Positions 16,935 to 25,676 of a stretch of 64,000 nucleotides of DNA are shown one piece after another. The notes under the pieces were generated by a model. That model ran no database searches. It was not told the origin of the DNA and saw only the letters and a list, made by a program, of their open reading frames with translations. Position 1 is the first letter of the stretch, and every line of letters starts with the position of its first letter. Position numbers and translations under genes: made by a program. Source of the DNA: Flavobacteriaceae bacterium (lineage in GTDB: Bacteria > Bacteroidota > Bacteroidia > Flavobacteriales > Flavobacteriaceae); the NCBI GenBank assembly GCA_947483075.1, contig CANKLE010000001.1:62001-126000 (forward strand), given 5' to 3'.

Positions 16935-18004
16935 GAATCATTCAACTCATCGATTCCTTAGAAGCAGGCGGTGCCGAGCGCATGGCGGTAAATTATGCCA
17001 ATGGCCTGGCCTCGAAAGCGGATTTTTCGGGTTTGGTTTGTACGCGCAAAGAAGGCTTGCTAAAAGTTCAAATGCAGTCGGAGGTGGAGTATTTGTTTTT
17101 GTCCAAAAAATCGGCCTTGGATGTTGCGGCTTTATTCCGACTGAAATCCTATTGTATATCTCACCAAGTGACCCATGTACAGGCGCATGCCACCTCTTTT
17201 TTTACGGCTTTTTTATTGCGACTGCTGCTGCCCAAACTCAAAATTATTTGGCACGATCATTATGGGTTGAGTGAGTTTTTATCCCAACGTCGTCCGCAAT
17301 TGCTTTGGTTGTGTTCCAATTTTTTTGATGGAATTATTGCGGTCAATGAGCCACTAAAGCAGTGGTCTTTAAAGCATTTGGCTTGTAAAAAAGTCATTTA
17401 TTTGCCCAATTTTGTAACTAAATCAGGCTCTACAGAAAGACAAACTTCATTGGCTGGAATTGCCGAAAAACGGATTTTGTGTTTGGCCAATTTACGGCCT
17501 CAAAAAAATCATGGTCTGCTGTTGTCTGTGGCAAAATTAGTAAAGCAATCTCATCCCGAATGGACTTTTCATTTGGTGGGACAAGATTTTAACGATGCTT
17601 ATTCTGATCAACTTAAGCAACGCATTTTGGATGCTAAACTTAATCAGCATATTTTTCTGTATGGCAGTCGTGCCGATACTTCAGCAATTTTACAACAAGC
17701 AGAAATCGGTGTTTTACCTTCTAATTCTGAAGGGCTTCCCTTGGCTGTATTAGAATACGGATTGTTTGGCTTGCCTGTTGTGGTTACCGATGTAGGCGAA
17801 ATTCCAGCAGTTGTTCGGGATCAGGAAGAAGGGTTTGTAGTGCCAGCTGGTTCGGTTGATTGCTTTTATAAATCTTTGGTAGAACTCATCGAGAATCAAA
17901 ATCTTCGACTTAAATTTGGCCAAGCCCTTCAAGCTAAAATTCGGCAGGAATATACCGAAGAAAGTGTGCTGAATTCATTCCTAAATTGGAGTAAAATTTT
18001 GTAA
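16931..18004 (+). CDS. Glycosyltransferase family 4 protein
   Basis: A 357-residue GT-B enzyme beginning IIQLIDSLEAGGAERMAVNYA, the classical GT4 opening in which the GGAER loop binds the acceptor. The C-domain has LCLANLRPQKNHGLLL, HLVGQ, IFLYGSRAD and PSNSEGLPLAVLEYGLFGLPVV (ExxxxxxxE). It is separated from the following membrane protein by zero bases: TAA at 18002-18004, then ATG. As the last soluble glycosyltransferase before the polymerase-like gene, it may add a late sugar of the repeat unit, but gene order is only weak evidence for order of action. Confidence 0.86.
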   Translation: MRIIQLIDSLEAGGAERMAVNYANGLASKADFSGLVCTRKEGLLKVQMQSEVEYLFLSKKSALDVAALFRLKSYCISHQVTHVQAHATSFFTAFLLRLLLPKLKIIWHDHYGLSEFLSQRRPQLLWLCSNFFDGIIAVNEPLKQWSLKHLACKKVIYLPNFVTKSGSTERQTSLAGIAEKRILCLANLRPQKNHGLLLSVAKLVKQSHPEWTFHLVGQDFNDAYSDQLKQRILDAKLNQHIFLYGSRADTSAILQQAEIGVLPSNSEGLPLAVLEYGLFGLPVVVTDVGEIPAVVRDQEEGFVVPAGSVDCFYKSLVELIENQNLRLKFGQALQAKIRQEYTEESVLNSFLNWSKIL

Positions 18005-19342
18005 ATGCAATCATCTGATAAACGCTATTTATTTCTTATTGTTTTGCATCTCATTATTGGGTTGGCCTTATATTACCTTCCCTTTTTTCCGAAAATTTAT
18101 GGGTATTCCATTCTTGTGGGCGGGATCTATTTTGTAATCAATGCCAGAAATAAAAACAATGAGGTGCTTTATGCAGCCGCCTATATCGTAGGTTCTGAGG
18201 TAGTACTTCGTATGACCAACGGGAATCCTATTTATGAATTTTCGAAATACGGGGTTATGATTTTCATGCTCCTCGGAATTTACTACAGCGGAATCTCCAA
18301 AAATGCAATTCCCTACTGGCTGTATTTAATTTTGTTGATTCCCGGACTGGTTATAGGATATTACTCGCTAGAAGGGATAGAGAGCATCAAAAATGCCATT
18401 TCATTTAACATCTCTGGACCACTGTGTTTGGGCATTTGTTCGCTCTATTGTTATGCACGTAAAGTGACTTTTAAACAAATGAATGAAATTTTATTACTCA
18501 TTGGTTTGCCCATTATTTCCTGTTCGATTTACTTGTATTTATATACCCCCGAACTCAAGGACATACTTACAGGTACGGGTTCTAATTTTGAAACATCGGG
18601 TGGTTTTGGTCCCAATCAGGTGGCGACTATTTTGGGATTGGGCATGTTTGTGTTTTTCTCTCGTTTGATCTTTTTTTCACCCTCTACTTTTTTGTTTGTA
18701 CTCAATTCTATTGTTGCTGTTGAGATCAGTTATCGCGGATTAATTACCTTTTCTAGAGGGGGGATTGTTACAAGCCTTCTAATGCTCATCGTCTTGATAT
18801 TGGTGACCTACCTGAAAATTAATTCTAAGGCGCGGATGAAAATGAATTATATACTGCTGGCCTTGATACTGGGTATTGTGGGTACTTGGGTTTTTTCCTC
18901 TACACAAACCAATGGATTAATCAACAAACGGTATGCCAACCAAGATATCAATGGACGGGTAAAAGAGGATCACTTTACCGGTAGAGAAGTATTGGCCAAA
19001 GATGAAATCGCCGCTTTTTTGGCTCATCCTTTTTTGGGCGCTGGCGTAGGTAAAACATCCGAAGACCGACAAAAGAAAACAGGAATATTGGCTTTAACTC
19101 ACAACGAAATGACCCGCACCATTGGGGAACACGGCACCTTGGGAATTTTAGCATTGTTGCTCCTGCTCATCACGCCTTTATTTCTTTATTTTGAAAACAA
19201 AGTACACATTTATTTGTTGTGCTTTGTATTGTTTTGGTTGCTCACCATTAATCATGCGGCAATGCGTTTGGCTGCACCAGCCTTTGTCTATGCCTTGTCA
19301 ATTTTGAAAATAAAAATGTCTCCCGAAAATCAGTATGAATAA
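18005..19342 (+). CDS. O-antigen polymerase/ligase-like membrane protein (Wzy/WaaL type)
   Basis: A 445-residue inner-membrane protein with about eleven hydrophobic helices and one larger polar loop late in the sequence (about 300-375). The loop contains GRVKEDHFTGREVL, HPFLGAGVGK and THNEMTRTIGEHG, the Wzy_C/O-antigen ligase signature with the conserved H-N pair. FGPNQVATILGLG near residue 200 and RGGIVTSLL near 250 are further family motifs. It polymerises lipid-linked repeat units in the periplasm or ligates the chain to lipid A core; the two roles cannot be told apart from sequence. It closes the densely overlapping part of the cluster, and the next gene has its own promoter element. Confidence 0.82.
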   Translation: MQSSDKRYLFLIVLHLIIGLALYYLPFFPKIYGYSILVGGIYFVINARNKNNEVLYAAAYIVGSEVVLRMTNGNPIYEFSKYGVMIFMLLGIYYSGISKNAIPYWLYLILLIPGLVIGYYSLEGIESIKNAISFNISGPLCLGICSLYCYARKVTFKQMNEILLLIGLPIISCSIYLYLYTPELKDILTGTGSNFETSGGFGPNQVATILGLGMFVFFSRLIFFSPSTFLFVLNSIVAVEISYRGLITFSRGGIVTSLLMLIVLILVTYLKINSKARMKMNYILLALILGIVGTWVFSSTQTNGLINKRYANQDINGRVKEDHFTGREVLAKDEIAAFLAHPFLGAGVGKTSEDRQKKTGILALTHNEMTRTIGEHGTLGILALLLLLITPLFLYFENKVHIYLLCFVLFWLLTINHAAMRLAAPAFVYALSILKIKMSPENQYE

Positions 19343-19377
19343 TTGATAAAGCAGTAAAAATCAAACCATAAAAGGTT

Positions 19378-19385
19378 TACTTTTG
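19378..19385 (+). promoter_or_regulatory. Bacteroidota -7 promoter element (TACTTTTG)
   Basis: An exact match to the Bacteroidota -7 consensus TAnnTTTG, 17 bases before the ATG of the polyprenyl sugar phosphotransferase gene. It gives that gene its own start of transcription inside the locus. No convincing -33 TTG at the usual 19-21 base spacing is seen. Confidence 0.6.
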
Positions 19386-19402
19386 AAAAAAATACACTAC
19401 AA

Positions 19403-20806
19403 ATGCCCAATTCAAATAAAATACATTTTGAAATTTCCGAGCGAAAAGTATTGCTTCGGATTTTTGATGTTTGTATTGTTTTGTTGTCGTTGTATGTAGT
19501 TGGGATTATTTTTAAATTCAATTATTTTCAATTTTCTACCACCAATTTTTATTGGACCTTTGTTTTAGGATTGTACCTAAATGTATTTGGAACGGTCTTT
19601 GAAATGTATAATTTGCAAGTAGCCAGTAACCAAATTCAGGTTGTGAAAAGTATAGTGCTCACGGCTTCTACTACGGTTTTGGTCTATCTTCTTACACCCA
19701 TTTACACGCCAGTTCTGCCCTCCAATCGTTTGCAAATTGTCTTTTTTTATATTGCTATTTTTTCGGCCTTATTCATATGGCGGTTACTCTATGTTGCTTT
19801 CTTTGCTTCCAATCGATTTACAAAAAAAGTGATTCTAATTTGTGACAAAGACCAACTTAAAGAGTTAGTAATGGGACTTCAAAATGCCGATCCCCATTAC
19901 AAAATTTTGGGTTATATGAATTCAGATGCTCTAAATAACCGAAACAATGAACACGATATCCCCAGTTATTTAACTCGTATTGAGAGCAGTAATTTGGAAT
20001 CATTTGTTATGAAACACGCTGTTTCGGAGGTGGTAGTAGCGTCACAAAATACGGCCGGGATTACCACCGAGTTGTACAATCAACTCATTCATTTATTAGA
20101 AAAAGGCTACATGATCAAAGAATATACACAAGTATACGAAGCCCTTACCCAAAGGATTCCTGTGCAATATGTGGCCCGTGATTTCTATCGTTATTTCCCG
20201 TTTAGTAGAAGCAATCAAAATCATTTGTATTTGGTGTTTATTCGAACAATTGATCTAGTAGTTGGGCTGGTTGGTCTTGCTATTTCTTTTTTGCTCATGC
20301 CCATTATTCTAGTCGGAAATTTTCTTGCTAATAAAGGAGATCTATTGTATACCCAAGAGCGTGTTGGTAAAAACGGAGTAGTTTTTAAGATTGTTAAATT
20401 CCGCACCATGATCAAAAATGCCGAAGCCAATGGCGCGGTCTTTACTACATTAAATGACAGTCGAGTAACTCCATTTGGCAAAATTTTACGGAAGACGCGT
20501 TTGGATGAATTTCCCCAATTTTACAACATCATCAAAGGGGAGATGTCGGTTATAGGACCTCGCCCTGAACGACCTATTTTTGTAAACGAAATAGCCGAAA
20601 CAATGCCTTTTTACGAAACCCGACACATTATCAAGCCGGGTCTTACGGGTTGGGCGCAGGTAAATTATGCCTATGGGGAATCGTTGGACGATAGTTTGAT
20701 TAAGTTGCAATACGATTTGTATTACATCAAGCACCGCAGTATTTTCTTGGATATCAACATTTGCATCAAAACCCTCAGCACGATCTTGTTCTACAGGGGG
20801 CAATAA
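19403..20806 (+). CDS. Polyprenyl-phosphate glycosyl-1-phosphate transferase (initiating enzyme, WcaJ/WbaP type)
   Basis: Starts repeat-unit synthesis by transferring a sugar-1-phosphate from a nucleotide sugar to undecaprenyl phosphate. The 467-residue protein has four N-terminal membrane helices (about 15-130), a soluble Rossmann-like domain with CDKDQLKEL (about 150-265), a further helix and a bacterial sugar transferase domain (about 280-465). That domain shows TQERVGKNGVVFKIVKFRTM, TRLDEFPQFYNIIKGEMS and VIGPRPERP, followed by KPGLTGWAQVNYAYG, the full signature of this family. It has its own TAnnTTTG promoter. It ends one base from the stop of lnt on the opposite strand, so the two transcription units converge with no visible terminator. 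Confidence 0.9.
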   Translation: MPNSNKIHFEISERKVLLRIFDVCIVLLSLYVVGIIFKFNYFQFSTTNFYWTFVLGLYLNVFGTVFEMYNLQVASNQIQVVKSIVLTASTTVLVYLLTPIYTPVLPSNRLQIVFFYIAIFSALFIWRLLYVAFFASNRFTKKVILICDKDQLKELVMGLQNADPHYKILGYMNSDALNNRNNEHDIPSYLTRIESSNLESFVMKHAVSEVVVASQNTAGITTELYNQLIHLLEKGYMIKEYTQVYEALTQRIPVQYVARDFYRYFPFSRSNQNHLYLVFIRTIDLVVGLVGLAISFLLMPIILVGNFLANKGDLLYTQERVGKNGVVFKIVKFRTMIKNAEANGAVFTTLNDSRVTPFGKILRKTRLDEFPQFYNIIKGEMSVIGPRPERPIFVNEIAETMPFYETRHIIKPGLTGWAQVNYAYGESLDDSLIKLQYDLYYIKHRSIFLDINICIKTLSTILFYRGQ

Positions 20807-20807
20807 C

Positions 20808-22400
20808 TTACAACAGTACTTTTTTTCGAAGTGGTTTAATGACAATCAGCAGCAACAAAAGCGTTGCGATACAGATTGCTAGCTGGGCTAAATAATCTCC
20901 AAAACGCACATAAATAGTGAGTTGATTGTTGAGGTGTACTTTTCCTTTTAGCGCCACTTTTTCGCCGTATTTAGTTTGTTGCGTTACTTCTCCTTTCTGG
21001 TTGATGAAGGCCGAAATACCAGTATTGGCACTGCGTGCTACATCTCTTCGGGTTTCGATGGCCCGCAATCGAGCAAAACTCAAATGCTGTTTGTGCCCTT
21101 GAGATTCGTGCCACCAGGCGTCGTTGGTTATGATGGCCAAAAATTGAGCTCCGTTGCGCACAAACCCATTCACGTAATCGCCATATACCGATTCGTAGCA
21201 AATTATGGGTGCTACTTTTGTTCCGTCAGCGCTGGTAAAAGGGGTTCGGTCTGATTGTGTTGTTTTGGTTGAGATGGTTCCACCCAAATCGAGCATGACG
21301 TTCCCCAACAAGGGTTCTAAGATGGGTTTGTAGGGCAAATTTTCTATCCCAACTACCAACTTAGATTTGTAATATTTTTGAATTTCTGGACTTGCATTTA
21401 CAAATAATGCAGCATTATAAAAATCAACCCATAAGCCAGGTCTATAGGCATTAGAAGCCGGCTTTACTGCAGCTGGATCGGTGATAAAATTAAACGTATC
21501 TATACCCCAAAGCAACTCAATTCCGGGCTGTTTTTGGATGAATTGCCGCATGAGCATTGGGCTGGTAGATTGGTAAAATTGATCGTAGGGTACCATTTCG
21601 GCCAAGACCGTTTCGGGGGCAATTACATAAGCAGTTGACGCCGTACACAACGGACTTGCCAAAGCCAATAAATCCTGAGTAGTATCGTAATTGGTCGCGT
21701 TGTATTTTTCGGTGTAGGGATCTACATTGGGTTGCAATAAAACAACTTCTTTGGTTGTACCTTCTATTTTATAGGTGTAATAGATAGATAAGGAAAGACA
21801 AATGGGCACTGCAATCCCAAGCGCCAAAATACCAATTGTTTTTTTTGTGTTTTGGCTATCATATTTACTAAGTTGATAAAACACAAAGGCATTCAGGCTC
21901 AATACCCACAAACTTCCGCCAAAGGCACCGGTATATTCATACCACTGGATCCATTTAGGGAAGGTGGCAAAAGCATTTCCCAAGTTGAGCCAAGGCCAGG
22001 AAAATTCCCATTCCAGATGAAATTTCTCAAAAGCCATCCACAAGCAAACCCAAAGTACAAGGCTATAGAAAGGCGCAATTCGTTTGGCGGCCTGGTGGTA
22101 GAGTAAAAATAAACCGCTCATTAACAAGGCGTTCACCAAAACGGCAAACCACATACCAAATCCAGAGGCATAATAGAGCCACCAGGTAGTGAGCAAATTC
22201 CAAATAACAAAACTCAGGTAGGCAATAAAAAACACTTTTTTTGTTGAGGCCTTTGCCGCTCGAAGTTGTTTTTCGGCCCATAATAAGGGAACAAAAGCGA
22301 TAAATAAAAGCAATGGAAATCCGATGGTGGGCCAGGCAGCAGCCAATAAAAGACCGGTAATAGCCGCTAAACCAATGGGATGTTGAAGGGCTTTTTTCAT
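20808..22400 (-). CDS. lnt: Apolipoprotein N-acyltransferase
   Basis: Adds the third acyl chain to the N-terminal cysteine of periplasmic lipoproteins at the inner membrane. The 530-residue protein has about seven N-terminal membrane helices (1-210), a nitrilase-like periplasmic domain (about 218-490) and a C-terminal helix (about 500-522). The catalytic triad is visible as E263 in IAPETVLAE, K347 in YKSKLVVG and C401 in APIICYESVYGDY. It lies one base after the PorV/PorQ-like gene on the same strand, so both are probably one transcript. The several lipoproteins encoded in this window would be its substrates. Confidence 0.93.
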   Translation of the reverse strand: MKKALQHPIGLAAITGLLLAAAWPTIGFPLLLFIAFVPLLWAEKQLRAAKASTKKVFFIAYLSFVIWNLLTTWWLYYASGFGMWFAVLVNALLMSGLFLLYHQAAKRIAPFYSLVLWVCLWMAFEKFHLEWEFSWPWLNLGNAFATFPKWIQWYEYTGAFGGSLWVLSLNAFVFYQLSKYDSQNTKKTIGILALGIAVPICLSLSIYYTYKIEGTTKEVVLLQPNVDPYTEKYNATNYDTTQDLLALASPLCTASTAYVIAPETVLAEMVPYDQFYQSTSPMLMRQFIQKQPGIELLWGIDTFNFITDPAAVKPASNAYRPGLWVDFYNAALFVNASPEIQKYYKSKLVVGIENLPYKPILEPLLGNVMLDLGGTISTKTTQSDRTPFTSADGTKVAPIICYESVYGDYVNGFVRNGAQFLAIITNDAWWHESQGHKQHLSFARLRAIETRRDVARSANTGISAFINQKGEVTQQTKYGEKVALKGKVHLNNQLTIYVRFGDYLAQLAICIATLLLLLIVIKPLRKKVLL

Positions 22401-22401
22401 C

Positions 22402-23469
22402 TTAACGGAAACTGCTCAAATCAACTTTGAGAGAAAAAATATTCGAATACAAGGCAGTGCTTTGGTTGCCCAAGTCGGTGAGTGCATAGTCTACTTGTAC
22501 TCCTTTGTATTTAAATCCCAAACCAATGTTGGGTTGAAAACTCATTTTATTGCTGTTGTCAACTTGTTTTGCTTGTTGAAAATTTCCAAATCCCGTTCGC
22601 AAAAATACAACATTGGTATACCCAAATTCACATCCCAAGGCGGGAGCAATACTCAAGCTGTTGGTGGCAATGAGGTCATTGGTTTTGGTAAATTCCATAT
22701 TCAGATTGGCTGCCGCAACCAAGGTGTAATCAGCATTGAAATCAAATTTACGCGCTACACCCAGCTGGGCTTTGGGCAAAGTAATTTCTGTGCTCTCGGG
22801 CAATTCTTGGTTTTGTCCCGGAATTGAATTTTGCACTGCGGCGTAGGCTTGTTCGTCGATGCTCCATACATTGTAGGTAGTCGTGATGTCGCGCAGCATT
22901 AACCCAAATTGCCATTTTTTTAGGGAATATTGCAGCCCAACATCAAATCCAAAGCCCCAAGAACTGGCAAAATCCCCAATTACTCGGCGAATTACTTTGG
23001 CATTTGCGCCATAGCGAAGGTTGTTTATTTTGGACTTTCGGGCATAAGATAAACTGAAGCCATAATCGGCTGTCGAAAATTTACTCACGCGATTGTAGTC
23101 AATATTTCCTTGATTGTCAATGAGTTGAGTAGTGTTTAAGATGTCATCCACACCAAATCGAATGGCCGAAAATCCCCAGGCACTTTCTTTGTCTATGGGG
23201 CTTGCATAGGCGGCATAATCGTATTGGGCAATGTTGGCAAAGTAGCTGGCGTGCATCAATCCCACTTGTTTATCGGTGAGTTGTAGTAAACCTGCAGGGT
23301 TCCAATAACCTGCATTGACATCGGCAGTTTGGGCGGTTACCGCATTTGACATTCCCAACGCAGCAGCATCAACTCCAATACTCAAGAACTCATTCGAGTA
23401 CTTTCGAACCGTTTGGCTGTGAACCGAAATACATAGAATTAGAAAGGGAAAAAACCGATATACGCTCAA
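22402..23469 (-). CDS. PorV/PorQ-family outer-membrane beta-barrel protein
   Basis: 355 residues with an N-terminal signal peptide (FFPFLILCISVHSQ) and then the family start: LSIGVDAAALGMSNAVTAQ followed by NAGYWNPAGL (about residues 30-62), as in PorV-type FadL-like barrels linked to type IX secretion. The rest is rich in alternating beta strands such as SWGFGFDVGLQYSL and PALGCEFGYT, and ends in an aromatic-rich strand. PorV itself shuttles T9SS cargo; whether this paralogue does so is not known. Four T9SS cargo proteins in the window make a role in that system plausible (inference). It is first in a two-gene operon with lnt, one base apart. Confidence 0.8.
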   Translation of the reverse strand: MSVYRFFPFLILCISVHSQTVRKYSNEFLSIGVDAAALGMSNAVTAQTADVNAGYWNPAGLLQLTDKQVGLMHASYFANIAQYDYAAYASPIDKESAWGFSAIRFGVDDILNTTQLIDNQGNIDYNRVSKFSTADYGFSLSYARKSKINNLRYGANAKVIRRVIGDFASSWGFGFDVGLQYSLKKWQFGLMLRDITTTYNVWSIDEQAYAAVQNSIPGQNQELPESTEITLPKAQLGVARKFDFNADYTLVAAANLNMEFTKTNDLIATNSLSIAPALGCEFGYTNVVFLRTGFGNFQQAKQVDNSNKMSFQPNIGLGFKYKGVQVDYALTDLGNQSTALYSNIFSLKVDLSSFR

Positions 23470-23540
23470 GGTGTTTTGTTTTTACAAATATCAAATAAAA
23501 ATCTTGAATAAAAAACGCACGACTCTTTAACTTATTGTTT

Positions 23541-23548
23541 TAAATTTG
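23541..23548 (+). promoter_or_regulatory. Bacteroidota -7 promoter element (TAAATTTG) for pssA
   Basis: Exact TAnnTTTG match ending 18 bases before the pssA ATG, in the intergenic region between the divergent PorV/PorQ-like gene and pssA. Confidence 0.6.
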
Positions 23549-23566
23549 TGAACCAAAATACAGCCG

Positions 23567-24283
23567 ATGCAGATCAAAAAACAAATTCCCAACCTCCTTA
23601 CTTTACTCAATTTATTTAGCGGATGCGTTGCCCTATTGTATGCAACACAAAGCAATTTTACTGCTGCCTTTGGGTTTGTGTGTTTGGGTATATTTTTTGA
23701 TTTCTTTGATGGTTTTTTTGCCCGATTGCTTCAGGTAAGTAGCCCATTGGGCTTGCAGTTGGATTCCTTGGCCGACATGGTAACCAGTGGAGTAGTTCCC
23801 GGAGTGGTGATGTATACTATGTTGGTTGAGTCGGCAGGTACTTCTACCACACTTTTTGCACAATTCATGCCCTATTTTGGTTTTGTAATCACCTTGGCTT
23901 CCTGTTACCGTTTGGCCAATTTTAATCTCGATACCCGCCAAACCGATTCGTTTATTGGTTTGCCCACACCAGCCAATGCCTTGTTTATTTTGAGCTTGCC
24001 TTTGGTGGCTATACATTCAGAATCTATGATGGTGTTTGAATTTTTACTCAATCACGCTGTTTTACTTTTTATTACTTTGTTAAGTGCCTATTTACTCAAT
24101 GCCGAAATTCCCTTGTTTGCTTTAAAGATTAAAGGATCAAATTGGAAAGCCTACAAATTGCAACTGGGATTTGTGTTGTATTCGGTGGTGCTTTTGGTTT
24201 TTTTGAACATTACAGCAGTACCTCTAATCATCATGTCTTACGTGCTGAGTTCGATTCTACATAATCGTTGGGAGAACCGTTAG
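23567..24283 (+). CDS. pssA: CDP-diacylglycerol-serine O-phosphatidyltransferase
   Basis: Makes phosphatidylserine, the precursor of phosphatidylethanolamine, from CDP-diacylglycerol and L-serine in the inner membrane. The 238-residue protein has the full CDP-alcohol phosphotransferase motif D-x2-D-G-x2-A-R-x8-G-x3-D-x3-D, with D45, D48, G49, A52, R53, G62, D66 and D70, and about seven membrane helices. PNLLTLLNLFSGC at residues 8-20 matches the PssA type II start. It is preceded by an exact TAnnTTTG element. The stop overlaps the stop of the convergent DUF5808 gene by 4 bases. Confidence 0.92.
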   Translation: MQIKKQIPNLLTLLNLFSGCVALLYATQSNFTAAFGFVCLGIFFDFFDGFFARLLQVSSPLGLQLDSLADMVTSGVVPGVVMYTMLVESAGTSTTLFAQFMPYFGFVITLASCYRLANFNLDTRQTDSFIGLPTPANALFILSLPLVAIHSESMMVFEFLLNHAVLLFITLLSAYLLNAEIPLFALKIKGSNWKAYKLQLGFVLYSVVLLVFLNITAVPLIIMSYVLSSILHNRWENR

Positions 24284-24495
24284 TTTTTGTTTGTGCCAAA
24301 AAAAGCAATCGTAGCTACCAAAAAAGCAGTGAAAGCGACTAAGGCCAGTATAGATTTTGGGTTGGCAAAATTGGTTGTATAGCCCATCCATGGTCTTCGT
24401 TTGGGCGGAAACAAGCGGTTGTCCTCTTTGTTGTAGTAAAATATTCCCCAAATCCAATATTCGTCGTTGTTCCAATCATTATTTTGTTGACTCAT
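24280..24495 (-). CDS. DUF5808 small membrane protein
   Basis: A 71-residue protein. The N-terminal half carries IWGIFYYNKEDNRLFPPKR and WMGYTTNFANP (about residues 15-46), the signature of DUF5808, and is followed by one membrane helix (about 48-66). The function of the domain is unknown; in larger proteins it occurs next to membrane segments. It is the last gene of the minus-strand kdsD-tatC-CMD-lptB run, starting 11 bases after lptB stops. The stop codon overlaps that of pssA on the other strand. A different overlapping frame at 24257-24475 has no family signature and was not called. Confidence 0.75.
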   Translation of the reverse strand: MSQQNNDWNNDEYWIWGIFYYNKEDNRLFPPKRRPWMGYTTNFANPKSILALVAFTAFLVATIAFFGTNKN

Positions 24496-24506
24496 CTTTG
24501 TTTGAA

Positions 24507-25247
24507 TTAAAATTCTAATTTCTTTTTACGCAATTCAAAATTTTGCCCTAAGTATACGCGGCGTACCATCTCGTCTTCTACTAATTCTTCGGGCACACCG
24601 GCTTTCAAAATCCCTCCTTCAAACATCAAATAGGTTTTGTCGGTAATGGCCAAGGTTTCTTGTACGTTGTGGTCGGTAATCAGGATGCCAATGTTCTTGT
24701 TTTTCAGTTGGGCCACAATGCGCTGAATGTCTTCTACCGCTACCGGATCAACACCAGCAAAAGGTTCGTCCAACAATATAAATTTAGGATCGGTAGCCAA
24801 GGCCCGCGCAATTTCGGTTCTACGGCGCTCGCCTCCGGAGAGTAAATCGCCTCGGTTGGTTCTGATGTGTTGCAATCCAAATTCGTCAATCAAGGATTCC
24901 ATTTTGGCGATTTGCGCTTCTTTGGATAAGTTGGTGAGTTGCAGCACACTCAAAATATTGTCTTCGATGCTCAATTTTCGAAACACCGAAGCCTCTTGAG
25001 CCAAATACCCAATTCCTTCTTGTGCGCGGCGGTACATCGGGTAATTCGTGATGTCTAATTCATCGAGGTAGATGTTGCCCGAATTGGGTTTTACCAAACC
25101 TACAATCATGTAAAAAGACGTGGTTTTTCCCGCGCCATTTGGGCCCAATAAACCCACGATTTCTCCTTGGTTTACTTCGACCGAAATGCCTTTTACGACA
25201 CTGCGTCCTTTATAGGTTTTGATGAGATTTTCTGCTCTGAGTTTCAT
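24507..25247 (-). CDS. lptB: LPS export ABC transporter ATP-binding protein LptB
   Basis: The ATPase that drives LPS extraction from the inner membrane with LptF/LptG and passes it to LptC. The 246-residue protein has Walker A GPNGAGKTT (35-43), signature LSGGERRR (136-143), Walker B FILLDEPFAGVDP (156-168) and the switch H193 in ITDHNV. YLAQEASVFRKLS (81-93) is the Q-loop region typical of LptB. It sits in an operon with kdsD, the Kdo precursor isomerase, echoing the kds/lpt arrangement of enterobacteria. The gap to the upstream CMD gene is 87 bases and contains no clear TAnnTTTG element. Confidence 0.93.
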   Translation of the reverse strand: MKLRAENLIKTYKGRSVVKGISVEVNQGEIVGLLGPNGAGKTTSFYMIVGLVKPNSGNIYLDELDITNYPMYRRAQEGIGYLAQEASVFRKLSIEDNILSVLQLTNLSKEAQIAKMESLIDEFGLQHIRTNRGDLLSGGERRRTEIARALATDPKFILLDEPFAGVDPVAVEDIQRIVAQLKNKNIGILITDHNVQETLAITDKTYLMFEGGILKAGVPEELVEDEMVRRVYLGQNFELRKKKLEF

Positions 25248-25334
25248 GAATTAGGAATATTTGATAAATTGAAAATTGGGAACAACCCAACTATAACGGG
25301 GTAAATTTAATTTAAAATTTGCGTGAAATCACAA

Positions 25335-25676
25335 TCAATTTTCTAAGGCTTCCCAAAATTCGTAGGCCCTGCGCAAATGTGGAATCACAATCGTTCCGCC
25401 CACCAAGGTAGCGATGCTCAAGGCTTCCATGACTTCTTCTTTACTTACGCCTTCTTTATGGGCTGTTTCTAGGTGGTATTTCACACAGTCGTCGCAGCGC
25501 AACACCGCCGAAGCGACTAAACCCAGAAGTTCTTTGGTTTTTACGTCCAAGGCACCCGGCGCATAGGCATTGGTGTCAAGGTTGAATATTCGTTTGATTA
25601 CCTTGTTGTTGTCGGCCAATAATTTTTCATTCATTTTGGCGCGATAGGCGTTGAAATCGGTTACTAAATCAGCCAT
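25335..25676 (-). CDS. Carboxymuconolactone decarboxylase (AhpD-like) family protein
   Basis: A 113-residue all-helical protein with the redox motif CDDCVKYHLE (C61, C64, H68), the CxxCxxxH arrangement of AhpD-like alkylhydroperoxidases. VSKEEVMEALSIATLVGG follows, the second conserved block. It probably has peroxidase or thiol-redox activity in the cytoplasm rather than decarboxylase activity. It overlaps tatC by 8 bases, so the two are translationally coupled; the functional link to Tat export is not known. The length is typical of the one-domain family. Confidence 0.85.
   Translation of the reverse strand: MADLVTDFNAYRAKMNEKLLADNNKVIKRIFNLDTNAYAPGALDVKTKELLGLVASAVLRCDDCVKYHLETAHKEGVSKEEVMEALSIATLVGGTIVIPHLRRAYEFWEALEN

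Noticed and set aside
1-20806. Search for a transposase, integrase or other sign that the polysaccharide locus moved as a unit
   Set aside because: No mobile-element gene, terminal repeat or tRNA border is visible; the right border is a normal convergent lnt gene, and the left border is outside the window.
24257-24475. A second minus-strand frame overlapping the DUF5808 gene
   Set aside because: The neighbouring frame at 24280-24495 carries the DUF5808 signature; this one does not.
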